Positions 11,041 through 22,457 of a DNA stretch of 64,000 bases are shown here, one piece after another (position 1 is the stretch's first letter; each line of letters begins with the position of its first letter). Source of the DNA: Nageia nagi. Its lineage: Eukaryota; Pinophyta. The stretch spans positions 82,460,001 to 82,524,000 of the forward strand of contig JBITNC010000001.1 in assembly GCA_050084985.1 (NCBI GenBank), in the 5' to 3' direction. The translations under genes and the position numbers were made by a program. Below the pieces are notes generated by a model, which saw only the letters and a program-made list of their open reading frames with translations, was not told the origin of the DNA and did no database searches.

Positions 11041-13130
11041 ATAAACACTAATATTTTGATAGTAAAATGCAATTATATTGAATATAGTAAGAGTAGAGCA
11101 ATTACAATTTTTTTTCAACCAATGGAGTTTGTACTAGGACTATCTCCTATTGGGTTATTTTTTATGGCTCCAGGGCCTCACTAATACCAGAAGTAGTGAG
11201 GCAAGACCAGGTATCCTGTATAGAAACTATGATGGAACCAACAATGTTCCTCTCAAGATGGCTAGAGTAAGTTTGAAGGTAGCCTCCTCTCCCTTTGATA
11301 CCTCAAATGCATGTCACCCCATAAGTGGCAAAGATAAAGCCTTCACTCAATCTGGAATAAAAGGGTTTATAATCAAATTCAACATATCTCATAATGAATA
11401 TGATTTTTCCTTTTATAGGTGAAGATGATCATCTTTTAATCTTGCATTGGGGATGATCCAATGGTGAAGAGATGTAATTTGTGTGCTCATGTATGCAATG
11501 ACCAATATGGGAAGCCTTAGGATAAGTGTAATCATATTCGAGGGCCCAAAAAAGCTAATGTACAAGAGGGGGTGATTCTGGAGTGCTTTGTGATCAATGC
11601 CATCGATCCATGTGCCTAGGTAGCCAACATGGAATCTTGGGATCCTCCAAAGTCCAACGTCCATGTTTTGGGGTTGTTTACTTGCATTGAGATCACTAAC
11701 GCTTAGTTCAAAGTGTTAGGTTCATCCTTGGAGCTACATATTAATGCTAATATTACAATCATCAAGGCTATAATATGCAACACCTCTTTTGATGAGACTA
11801 ATATTACATATATAATTATAGTTGCCTTAGTATCACAAATACATCATTAATTGGTAGTTTGGTAAATAAATAAAAATAAGTAAATAAATAAAAGGGTCAT
11901 TTATTCCATAGTTAGAGCTTTATTGAGTCTCTAAATGGAATTTACATCATTTTGGTCAAATTATATAAATATTGACAAAAACACTCCTAAATTAATGTTC
12001 CCATTTATTAGAGGTGAAATGGGGAAAACACATAAAAAATGAAGACATTATAGGTAGTCCATACTTACAGATTTATACCTTGGAATTAGATTTCATGTCT
12101 GAGGGGTTCTCTTCCATCAAATTCACTCGAGAGTCACATCCAACCTCATCTATGCCAATAGAAAACCTTCAAGTGGACTTTGCATATGTCACCAACATGT
12201 GAGGGAGAAGGGTTTTGAACATGGATTTCTCTTTTGACACTTGAGACTTTTTACACCTACTTTCTCTCCAACTTCCCTAACATGAGTTGATTGCCTTATT
12301 TATTCCATTTTTTTATTTTTGAAATTAAAAAAATTACATTTTTGGGAAATGGCTTGCTACTTGTTTGCCATACAAAAAAGAACATATAATGACTTTGAAG
12401 GGTCACACATGTTTTTGTTTAAGAAGGAATGATTATTAAAAACCATGAGCAATTTCTAAAAATTGCATGTAACTTGCAAATATCAGAGTAAAGGGAATTT
12501 TTAGGATTTTTATATTTTCTTTAAGTATTTTTTAAATTTTTTGGAGTTTTTGAACTTAAGTACGTGCATGTTTCTATATATATTAGAGATGGTGACTTTG
12601 AGTCATTAATTTTCTCTAATCTTCTTTGACTTTAGGCCTACATTTACATAGGTTGATATAGTACATCTTAATATTGTTAGATTTAGTTTTGGTTGCATGT
12701 TAGAGAGGATATCTCTCAATGCAAGTTTTATAATAGCATTCATATATAGATGGGATCAATAGACATGCACATTCCACCTATTTATTGATTCTATATGAGG
12801 GCTATTGAATCAACATGTTATCAAAAACATCACTTCAATCTTGAGTGATGACTAGATTATATATGGTCCTACATCATAAATTGAGTAGCGAAGTAGGGGA
12901 TTTGATTGTCAATCATTATTTGTAAGAGGGCATGGAGGTTAACTAGTGGTGATGATTATTATGATAATTTATTTCATCATCCTCTCATACTCAATAAGAA
13001 GGAGGTTTTCATATGGAATGGTTGGATTCAACCACAAGACAATGTTTGTATGGGGGCCTCCATTATTGGGGAGGTTTTAGAATACATGTTATGAAAAAGA
13101 TTGAGATTAAGCATAATTATGATTTATTTT
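11041..13130. other. Unassigned intergenic sequence
   Basis: No complete gene or element. Near 11.41-11.70 kb a plus-strand stretch is less AT-rich and encodes broken peptides such as CNLCAHVCNDQYGKP and ANVQEGVILECFVINAI. The Cys spacing hints at a zinc-binding remnant, but the family is not recognised. Confidence 0.3.
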
Positions 13131-13132
13131 AG

Positions 13133-14030
13133 GTATGAGCCTATGAGAATATTATTATAGAAAGGTCACTAGGGATACCCTATTATGCACATGCACTATA
13201 TTCACCACAAGCTCTATAAGTTTTATGATAGAGGAGTGAGAGTAAGATACTTGGGATTTGAGGACATAGTGGCGATGGGACATATTATCACTAGATCTTA
13301 AATGGATTTATTATGTCTTAGATATTTTAGAGACCATTCATAAGTTTTTTATGATGGGATAAGGATAAAGTGTAGTTTGTGCAAGTTAAGTGAGAGTGAT
13401 GGATATCAAGGTATAGATCCCATTCCTTGCAATAATTTCAATACAATCAAGTGATAAGGTATTCACTTTGGACTATTTTAGTATGTACCTTCAAACATAA
13501 TTTTGTATAATTGGGAATGAGGTGATAGGAGCTCAGATTAAAATTTTTTGGAGCCTCTAATAGTGGTAGATTAAGAAGTAATTATAGTAACCAATGATGA
13601 TGCAAGGATTAGCCCAACTTTTGATGCATAGTGGACCCAAATAAATACGTCGGTAGAGGGTTAGGGAGGAGATGATGTACATGTTGAGAGGTAGGTTCAT
13701 TAATGGATAAATGTGCCAATCCTATATAGGGTGGGTGGTGATAAGGAGGATACATAGATAGATATATTATAACAAGTGAATATGATACATGAGTAAACCT
13801 CCACTCTAATGAGTGTATCATAAATATCATGAAGGAAGTCTTGGATGATTTTACAATAGAGAGGGATCATTTACAAGGAAAGAGGGATATACTACAATTA
13901 TAGGTCAAAATGTTACAAGCATAGGTGGCACAATTGACACAAACATCTATATACCATTGAAAGTGAGAGTAAGAAACAAAGGTGGAGTGACTAAGAGCGA
14001 AGTTAGAGTTACTTGCCAACAAGGTGGAAG
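13133..14030 (+). pseudogene. Decayed coding-like tract of unknown family, interrupted by element 1
   Basis: Plus-strand peptides look protein-like despite many stops: GVRVRYLGFEDIVAMGHI (about 13.23 kb), IRIKCSLCKLSESDGYQG (about 13.37 kb) and, in another frame, MKEVLDDFTIERDHLQGKRD and RAKLELLANKVE (13829-14030), a charged, heptad-like segment. The tract stops at the element 1 target duplication and may continue after 22457. Because AT-rich sequence gives stops at this density anyway, the coding origin is uncertain. Confidence 0.3.
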
Positions 14031-14301
14031 TGAGAGAATTGAACTATAACAAGAGCAACTCTAAACTCCAAAGATCACATGAAAGCTCACAATTAACATA
14101 TAACAAACTCACAAAGCAATCTCACAACACAACAAAAGATGTAAGTGGTTCCTCTAACGAGGAGTACATCCACTAACTAGATCTTTACTTCAATCACAAA
14201 TACAACTCTTTTACAATCCTTCTGATCTCAACTCCTAAGCACTATCCTATAGCATAACTTTAATCCACAAATTGGTGTGTGATAACAAAGAGGAGGCCTT
14301 C

Positions 14302-14309
14302 TATTTATA
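14302..14309 (-). promoter_or_regulatory. TATA box in element 1 3' LTR
   Basis: TATAAATA on the minus strand, in the middle of the LTR, followed by AGAAGG. The same motif is present in the partner LTR and in element 3, so it is the likely LTR core promoter. Confidence 0.6.
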
Positions 14310-14412
14310 GGCCAAAATCCCTCTTTGGGTCACCCTTTTATCCAATGTACAAAAGAATGACATGCACTCATGGCATGGAGTGTAGGACAAGTTACATTAT
14401 CATATCCACTTA

Positions 14413-14447
14413 AATACTTAATGTATCAAATGATACCATTAAGTATT
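14413..14447. repeat. LTR hairpin (element 1, 3' LTR)
   Basis: AATACTTAATGTATC pairs with GATACCATTAAGTATT across a short AAAT loop. The equivalent hairpin is present in every LTR of the family. Confidence 0.7.
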
Positions 14448-14508
14448 AGTGAAATTATATAGAAGATTATTACAAAACCTTTACAATAATGCATTATATA
14501 TTCCAACA

Positions 14509-14517
14509 CTCCCTCTT
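14509..14517 (-). other. Element 1 polypurine tract
   Basis: The minus strand reads AAGAGGGAG immediately before the 3' LTR, where plus-strand priming is expected. Confidence 0.75.
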
Positions 14518-15399
14518 AATGTAATATTGGGATAGAGCGAATAAGAAAGAAGAAGAAGATAAAGTAAGAGAGTTCTCCTCCAAAAAGATACAACAAAGAT
14601 GAGAAATTTTTACATATTTGTCAAGTAAGAAAGATCTAATTTGAGACTCATTACTTTGCCAAATACAATTATTAACCTCAACAGGTTTCAATGTACATGA
14701 AGTAGTCATCCAACTAGAAGTCATGAAGAGTCTCCAAGAGCTTGCATACTTGAGGTAAGTAACCTGCAATCTCAAAGGAACCTACAAGTCATAAGTAGCT
14801 CAAATAACAAGATCAGTTAGATGCAATATATTCACATCAACAAGGATATATGAATCACATAAATGCCATCATGAACTGATTAATGGTGCATTATAAGTCA
14901 TCATGAAGATGCCATGCCAAAAACTCATAGTCACATGCTATATATAAAACATGTGTTGATTATCATTACAAAATAGAGTATGCATATACGAGTTCCTCAC
15001 ATATGGATAATTAAATAATGCCAAAAGACATATAAGAGTTCTTCACACCTAGATAACTGAACAGTGTCGAAAGACACATAAGAGTTCCTCACACATGGAT
15101 AACTAAATAGTGCTAGATTGGCCAATCTTTTGCTTTTTTAAAAAAAATTTGTACAATAAGTTTTTCATATAGAGTGAACTTACCATGAAGGTGTACAACA
15201 AAATCAACATTATACAACAAAAAATCTTTTTAGAGGTGAAGTTATCATCACAAACATGAATTCAACACAAGAATTCAAACTTCACTCCTCCTTGAGGGCA
15301 ACTTCACCAACTTGATAGCATCCCTAAGCTTATATAATTGAGATTCTAGGAGGGGTTTGATGAAAAAATCAATAGATTTCAAGGTGGATGGATAATACT

Positions 15400-18250
15400 T
15401 TAAGTGTATGATGCCATTAAGAACCTTCTCCTGATAAAATGGGCATAAATTTTCACAAGTTTTATTCTTTGATAAAATATAAAATTCTTAACCAAAGAAA
15501 TAGCCGACTGATTATCTAAAGAAATCAAATATGAGCCACCTTGCTCATATCCAATTTCTCTTAGAAGGTGCCTTAGCCAAATGGCTTCTTGGGTTACAAC
15601 AGACATGGCACAATATTCAACTTCTATGGTGGAAAGAGAAATAGTAGGCTACTTCAGATAGCACCTAAACCAATGCTAAACACATATGTAGAGGTTGATT
15701 TCCTATCATCTCTATCTCTCCCATAATTAGGATTTGAGAATTTAGAGAGAACAAATGAGGGTAACTTAAAATACTTAAGAGTAAGATCCTTAGTCCCTAC
15801 AACATACCTCAAGATTTTCTTAATAGCATTAAGGTGCTCAACATATGGTTTCTGCATGAATCATGCCATCAAATTCACTGTAAAGGTAATATATGAATTG
15901 GATATAGTCAAATACAAAAGACTACCAATTAATTTTTTGTAAGCTATAGCATCAGCCAACTAAGAGTTAGAGCTCAAAGAAATAGTGATTCCAGGAGAGA
16001 ATGGGATCGTAGCAAATCTACACTCTTTGATTTTAAACTTTTACAAGATGTATGATATATAACTAGATTAACTAAGATAAGTACAATCCTTGTATTGATA
16101 CACTTGCATTCTAAGATAGTAATGCAAGAGACCAAGATCAGTCATTTCAAACATTGCTTTAATTTTGAATATGCACTCTTGAATGATTTCATCATTGTTT
16201 CCAATAATCAAAAGATCATATACATAAAAGAGAATCAAGACCACATATTTTTCCTAATTGAGCACATATAGATCGAAGTTAAAAAAACACTTGAAGAATC
16301 CAATATCTGCAAAGTTCCCTAAAATATTTCTGTACTAGGATCAAGGTGCTTACTTAATTCTATATAATGACTTCTTTAGCTTGCACGCAAAAGACTCTTT
16401 GCCTTCCTTAATGAACCCTTCTAGTTGATTCATAAAGATTTCCACATCTAATTCACTATTGAGAAATGCACTCTTGACGTCAAGTTGAAAAACTTTTCAT
16501 ATTTGAGCTACAGAAAGAGCAAGGATAATCCTTATAGTAGGCATCTTTACCACAGGAGTAAAGGTTTCCTCATAATCTACATTATATTTTTGAGCAAAAC
16601 CTTTAGCTACTAACCTTACCTTGTATTTCTCAATATCTCCAATAGAATTGAACTTGACCTTGTAGATCCACTTATTACCAATCACATTCTTCTCATCGAG
16701 ATAAGGAACCAAGTCTCAAATTTTTTTTATAAGTGACTCATACTCCACTTTCATGGCTTCCATCTAGCGCTAGTGCTTTGAAGCTTCTTTGAAGTATGAG
16801 GGCTCATGCTTATTATCAATCTTGAAAAATAAGGATTTGTTCAAGGTCATGCTCCTTGTTGCCCTTTGTGTTGAATAATTTTGCTCCTGAGATGACTTAT
16901 CTACATTAATATCTAACCAGTTAGGTGCAACTAAAGAGTCCTCAAGATTATCAACATTCTCTTTAGAAGTAGATTCTTCAAAAATTTCATTGAACTTTAC
17001 ATCCCTTGAAATGAACATTGCTTTATAGGATGAAGAGTATAGCTTATAACCTCTATGTTGACTGTCATAACCCATAAAGATGCATTTTTCAACTTTTTTA
17101 TCTAATTTTTTTCTTTTCTCAAAAATAATATAAGAGAATGCTTCACAACCAAACACCCTAAGGTGTGAAATGTTAGGTTTTCTTATTTACCATGCCTCAA
17201 AAGGAGTTTTACCCTGAATAACTTTTATGGGACACCTATTCAAGGTGTAAATAGTAGTGGTCATAGCTTCACCTCATAAGAAATTAGGATGATTACCCAA
17301 CATGCATCTAGCCATATCCATAATTATTCTATTTTTTGTTTTATAACACCATTATACTAAGAAGTGTAAGAAATTATAAATTACCTTTTGATTTCATACT
17401 TAACATAACAATCATTTAACTCATTACTATTATATTCTCCTCTATTATCTAATCTCAACATCTTGATTTTAAGGTTAGTTTGATTCTCAACAAAGGTTTT
17501 AAAAATGTTAAAACTCTCAAAGGTTTGATATTTATGCTCAAGTAGATACCCAAAGGTCATTCTATAAAAGTAATCAATGAAAATCAAGATGTAAGATGCT
17601 TCTTTGAATGATTTAGTTTGAAATGAACCTATCAAATCTGAATGCATAAGTTGAAGAGGTTGAAATGCTTTTGTTACTTTATCTTTTTCAAACTTTTATC
17701 TATGCATCTTGCCAAGAATGCACTTCTTATATAAACTAATCAAAGGAGAAATTAAAGGCAAACCTTCCATAAGTTCTTGGTCTTTCATAACTTGAGTACA
17801 CTTATGGTTAAGGTGCCCTAAAAGTTGGTGCCAAATATTGCCTCTAAAACACACACTTGTAGCAAGACACATCTTTGATAGAACTTGATCCATAATATAG
17901 AGATCATCTTTCGTTGATCCTTTAACCAACGTGATAAGTTCTTTCTTAATGCACCAGGATTGAGAGTCAAACTCAAAAAAGTACCCTTTTCTAGCAACTT
18001 AGAACATAAAGCATATTATCAAGAACCTTCTCATGAATCAACACACTTCTAATTCCTTGGACTTCAAGGGTAGAGTTATCACCTATCACAACGACATCTT
18101 TTCTATACTTGTGAAAGTTTTCAAGTTTTTTCTTTTTAAAATATAGGTGATTATTGCAACCATAATCAATAATCCAATTAGACAAAAAAGAGCAAAACAT
18201 GGAGTAGAGCATCGCAACAAAACTAACATGAATATTCTTCTTTTCTTTGA
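15400..18250 (-). pseudogene. Element 1 pol (protease, integrase, reverse transcriptase, RNase H), broken
   Basis: From the high coordinate: protease near 18110-18190 (NWIIDYGCNNHLYF, with the catalytic DSG changed to DYG). GAG-pre-integrase at 17696-17929 (HQLLGHLNHK). Integrase core at 17381-17647 (SYILIFIDYFYRM, MLRLDNRGEYNSNE). The FGCEAFSYI block lies near 17150. Reverse transcriptase begins at 16497-16712 (NKWIYKVKFNSIGDIEKYKV, VDYEETFTPVVKM). The catalytic YVDD box near 16220 reads YVYD. RNase H is at 15400-15606 (DNQSAISLVKN). Multiple frames and stops separate these blocks, and both protease and polymerase centres carry lesions, so it is inactive. Confidence 0.88.
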
Positions 18251-18256
18251 AGTTCT

Positions 18257-19075
18257 TTACATTTCTATTACCTTTGTTCTTTTCCTCTCTTTTTTTTGGT
18301 AGCAATCAACTTCTTTGTGACCTTGGATGCCACAATAATTATAATTGCCATCAAAATTTTCCTTAGAATATGGATTGTTTACTTTGCCTTTTCCATCTCT
18401 TTGCTTGAAGTGGTTGTTATTACCATTGTTACCATTATTGCCGTTATTTATTTTCTCAAACCTTTTAGAGGAAGAAGGAAAAGATTTATTTTGATGGTTG
18501 AACTTCTTCTTGAAAGGAATTTTATTTTCTCTAAGAACAACATTATTATCCTTAGGAGAAGAAATCAACATCTTATTATTAAGGGTTTTCTCATGTTTCA
18601 AAAGGTGCCTAGAAAGGTTTTCAAGGGAGAAGACTTCTTTTTCATCATCAAGCTTTATTTTCATAACCATTATAAAGTTTTCAAACTTTGAAAAAAGGCT
18701 TTGAAGAATGATAAAGACCATGAACTCATCATTGATCCAATTGCATCCATAAGCAACAAGTTGGGTCCTTAGGTCAATCATTTTGTTCAAGTAGATGGCA
18801 ACATTTTTATCTTCCCTTTGATAAGATTGAAGTAACTTTTGAAGAATGATAAACTTTCTTGAAAAATTTGAACCAAGGTAGATTTTCTTAAGCTTATCCC
18901 AAGCTTCATTTGCTGAGGTTGAAGATGAAAATAATAGGAGTACACCATCTGAAACTACATAGTAAATCATGAAAGTTGCCAACTCATTCTTTGTGTTGTA
19001 AGCCTCTAGTGCCTTCTCATCTTTAGGAGTTATAAGGTTCTCATTCACTATTTGCCAAAGATTTCTTGCTTGCAA
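18257..19075 (-). pseudogene. Element 1 gag (capsid-like, UBN2 type) with broken zinc knuckle
   Basis: A 272-residue open frame starts MQARNLWQIVNENL and includes EAWDKLKKIYLG, typical of plant Copia Gag (UBN2 domain), a structural particle protein. An Asn/Gly-rich linker precedes the zinc knuckle near residues 247-258, which reads YNYCGIQGHKEVDC. The first Cys is replaced by Tyr (TGT to TAT). The true N-terminus lies upstream: the frame continues with FLPKHILDGSNFGI and then a TGA where a Trp codon is expected, near 19097. The C-terminal end runs on into the protease region in another frame. Confidence 0.85.
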
Positions 19076-19129
19076 TTCAACTTTTATTTGAGGTTCTCAA
19101 ATACCAAAATTGGAACCATCAAGAATGTG

Positions 19130-21935
19130 TTTAGGTAAAAAGGATTCTCTTATTTTCTACACAAGAATGTGAAAAATAATAAGCATGTGGCTTAATAAAT
19201 AACATTAAATGTTAAGTTTTAACCAAGTAAAGATACATGTTAAATAACACTAGAGTCGTATTTGATTTGATTCACAAGTGCAAATATTTTACAATTCAAA
19301 TATACATCCTATGTACCCAAATACTTTTGTCATCACCAAGAATCGTAGATGTAGAGTGACATTATTGAGGCTTATTTTCTTGTTTAAAATTAGGCCTTCA
19401 CCTAGATGCTCACATAAAAAGAGCCCAAGTACTTTCAATCCTCAACCAGTTCACCTTGGTCAGTATTATACTTTCATAAGGAAAAGTACCTACTATTTTT
19501 CAAGGTTATGACATATATTGGATCGACCAAATTATTAATTTTGATTTGATTTCAAGTTTTTCTCTTAGATTATTAGGATAATCCCTTAATGGATGTGTGG
19601 ACATATGGTATCACTACACACATGCCTATCCACCTATTGGAGTTATGTACAAACCAACAAAGGACTTAAGTTCAATTGAGAAGTATAGACTTTTCACCAC
19701 TTAGATTATCGTTAAAGGCTCCAATCCACCTATCCTCACCTCATGGCTCCACAAACAAGTCATGTTGTAGAATGTACATGCAAATGTATTCATTTTAGGG
19801 GGTTGTTCATTTCATTATTTGTATTTTTGTTTGCATAAGCAAATAAATCAAAATACGAAACATGAAGTAAAAAAGCATAAGTAAAAAAAATTATTAATTT
19901 GAAATTTGAAACCTAAGTGTCCAATGGGTTTTGTTTACTAACCCCTAAAGGACATCTTTATATAGTTCTATAATTTACACAAGTTAACTTCTTGCATAAG
20001 GAATTAAATTGCATCATATCTTAAGATTTTAAGTAATAAACATGCATTATGTGACTTAAAAAAAAGCATCTAATTAAAAAAATTTAAGTCCTTAAGTATG
20101 TATCACCAAAAAAATAAGTAAAATGCATTAACCTCATTAAGTAAAATATGCAATAAGTGGATCGAAGAAATTTAAATAAAAATTATAGTCTCCCCCTCTT
20201 TTACTTAAAAAAATGTACCCCTAAAGATAGCATACTTATCTTAACTTAATACTTTATCCTTAAAAGTATTTTGCATGCTACAAATAAAATTCTAAGTATA
20301 CATCCATTTTAAGTAAAAACAACACTATAATTTCCCTTAATAGTATTGCTAATTTAAAGAATAGCATTCCTCTTTCCCTTTGCTTAAAAATTTTTAGGCA
20401 TAGTCATACTTAGAGGTATTTGCCAACCCAATTTATACTCCAAAAAAAAAAATTATATTTTAACCATAATTTAACTCAAAGTGGGAGAGCATTTAAGTGG
20501 TAATGATTAATTTGTGACCAACAACATACTCTAAATTAAGGTAAGTAAACTCATCATGATAATACTTTAAATGTGGAGTATAAGGCTTCTAAGTGCATTA
20601 AATAAGAATAAGTGATTTGTAAGCAAGCAAAGACAATTAAATACTTACCAAAGAGGAGTACACGCTATGCAAGAAATTAAAGTTTTCTTAGTGCATTAAG
20701 TAAAAAAAAAAGTAAATGCCAACACTATTGGATTTTTTTTTTAAAAAAGAGGAAGATTAAAAAATGGGGTCATGCAATAAGAATGGCTATGTACAAGAGG
20801 GAAAGAAACAATGAGAGATACCAAAAAAATGATGTGAGGTCATGGAGCAAAGGAAGCTAGAGAGGTTGAGGGAGATATAGAGAGGGTTATGATAGAGGAG
20901 AGGGGTTCATAGGACTACGCTAGGGTCATGTGAGGAGTGGTCCCCTTATCTTCTTCACGGATAAATGATTCACATGGGATTCGATATTTAGACTTAAAAG
21001 AAGGCGATTACCTCATGATATGGAAGAGAAATGCATCATTGTGAGAGAAACGATGAAGTTTGAAGAGAAATGGTGAAGGAAAATAGGAACAATCGAGCAT
21101 AAAGGGGCGGTTGAGTGGTTAGGGTATTTAAGGAGGAAGGGGATTGGACCATTCAGAGGGCAAAGAGATTGGTAGGCCAACTAGATTAATTCACCTTTCC
21201 TACCATCCTCAAAGCATCCAACAAATAGGGAGCCCTAAGAGAAGGCAACGGAGGGGATTTGATCAGGGTTTTCAACAAAGCCCAAAAAAAAAATGCCTCC
21301 AAAAAAGTTACCTTTAGGATATAATTTATGTCACCTCTATTGTTTTTATTTTGAACTAGATTTTCAATTGAATATAAACTGTTTGCTTTAAAATATTGTA
21401 AAAATACAATAAATGTCGCCTATTCTCCTTTTATTATTTTTGAGGAGAAAAAGAAAATATAACTAGAAAATATATCTTCATAATATTTCACAAATGTTGT
21501 ATACTAATTTTTTTTTGTTAAAAAGGTTATAGTAATTTATTAAGCAATTTGTAAAAAATTGCAAGTAAAAAGAATTTAGTATAAGCAAAAATAAATAAAT
21601 TACACCATATTGCAATTTTTGTTAGCCATTTTTTTTTTAATAATATAGCAATATATATAGAGCAATTTTTGTAAATAGAAAAAATTGCAACTAACATAGA
21701 AAATGTTAGTATAATAATTGCATTATATTGCTATTTAAGAACATATTTTGCAAAAAATGAACTAGCACATAACATATATGTTAGTATCATAAATCAATAA
21801 TCCAACAAATAACCAAGAAAGAAGCAATTTATACCTTTTGTTAAGTTTACCTCAACAAGACCTTAAAATTGAAGGAAAAAGACCTCTAAGTTGAATGAAG
21901 AAGATCTCCAAAATGTTGAAGAAGAACCTTCAAAC
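19130..21935 (-). other. Element 1 long untranslated leader between 5' LTR and gag
   Basis: About 2.8 kb without a recognised frame. It is unusually long for a Copia leader. Stretches near 19.26-19.8 kb and 19.9-20.3 kb are repeated in element 3 (61.96-62.9 kb), and the first also in element 2 (32.0-32.5 kb), so the leader is a family trait. 20.78-21.2 kb is purine-rich on the plus strand. 21.48-21.78 kb is AT-rich with repeated GCAATTTTT blocks in both orientations. Confidence 0.65.
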
Positions 21936-21949
21936 CCACTATGATACCA
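21936..21949 (-). other. Element 1 primer binding site (initiator Met tRNA type)
   Basis: The minus strand reads TGGTATCATAGTGG two bases inside the LTR. It begins with TGGTATCA, the complement of the plant initiator methionine tRNA 3' end used by many Copia elements. Confidence 0.8.
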
Positions 21950-22222
21950 AATGAAAGAATTGGACTATAACAAGAACAACTCTAAACTCCCAAGATCACA
22001 TGCAAGCTCACAATTAACATCTAAAAAACTCACAAAGCAATCTCACAACACAACATAAGATGCAAGTGGTTCCTCCAACTAGGAGTACATCCATTAACTA
22101 GATCTTTACTTCAATCACAAATACAACTCTCTTACAATCTTCCTGAGCTCAACTCCTAAGCACTATCCTATAATATAACTTTAATCCACAAATTGGTGTG
22201 TGATCACTAAGAGGGAGCCTTC

Positions 22223-22230
22223 TATTTATA
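22223..22230 (-). promoter_or_regulatory. TATA box in element 1 5' LTR
   Basis: TATAAATA on the minus strand at the position equivalent to 14302-14309. It would start the element's genomic RNA. Confidence 0.6.
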
Positions 22231-22356
22231 GGCCAAAATCCCTCTTTGGATCACCCTTTTATCCAATGTACAAAAACATGACATGCACATCCTTTTACCC
22301 AAGGGGCATGCTCATGGCATGGAGTGAAGGACAAGTTACATTATCATATTCACTTA

Positions 22357-22391
22357 AATACTTAAGGTATCAAATGATACCCTTAAGTATT
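22357..22391. repeat. LTR hairpin (element 1, 5' LTR)
   Basis: AATACTTAAGGTATC pairs with GATACCCTTAAGTATT. Compared with the partner LTR, one base pair has changed on both arms together. Confidence 0.7.
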
Positions 22392-22457
22392 AGTGAACTA
22401 ACATAGAAGATTATTACAAAATCTTTACAATAATGCATTATACATTCCAATAGGAAG

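Larger units (their letters stand above)
14031..14508 (-). repeat. Element 1, 3' LTR
   Basis: 478 bp. On the minus strand it starts TGTTGGAAT and ends CTCTCA, the canonical TG...CA. It closely matches 21952-22452 but lacks about 20 bp near 14365, where the other copy has an extra CATCCTTTTACCCAAGG-type segment. Confidence 0.92.
14031..22452 (-). mobile_element. Copia LTR retrotransposon, element 1 (complete, non-functional)
   Basis: The two LTRs (14031-14508 and 21952-22452) are flanked by the 5-bp target duplication GGAAG (14026-14030 and 22453-22457). On the minus strand the order is 5' LTR, primer binding site, long leader, gag, protease, integrase, reverse transcriptase, RNase H, purine tract, 3' LTR. 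Integrase before reverse transcriptase identifies Ty1/Copia. Coding parts are interrupted by many stops and frameshifts, so it is not autonomous. It inserted into sequence that looked weakly coding (see 13.1-14.03 kb). Confidence 0.93.
21952..22452 (-). repeat. Element 1, 5' LTR
   Basis: 501 bp, matching 14031-14508. Its outer end reads ...TTCCAATA on the plus strand instead of ...CAACA, so the terminal TG has mutated to TA on the element strand. The inner end abuts the primer binding site. Confidence 0.92.

Noticed and set aside
12600-12700. Possible tRNA or small RNA genes in unassigned intergenic stretches
   Set aside because: No stretch showed recognisable A-box/B-box spacing or a cloverleaf that I could support by eye. 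A tRNAscan run would decide.
13133-13780. Argument that all stops here are C-to-T decay of CAG, CAA or CGA codons
   Set aside because: Every stop codon can be derived that way, and the stop density is about what AT-rich random sequence gives, so it is not evidence of a former gene.
18296-18691. 131-residue plus-strand open frame
   Set aside because: Antisense shadow of Copia gag. Composition (Ile/Val/Phe runs) mirrors the Asn/Lys-rich Gag strand. The same applies to 60891-61268.
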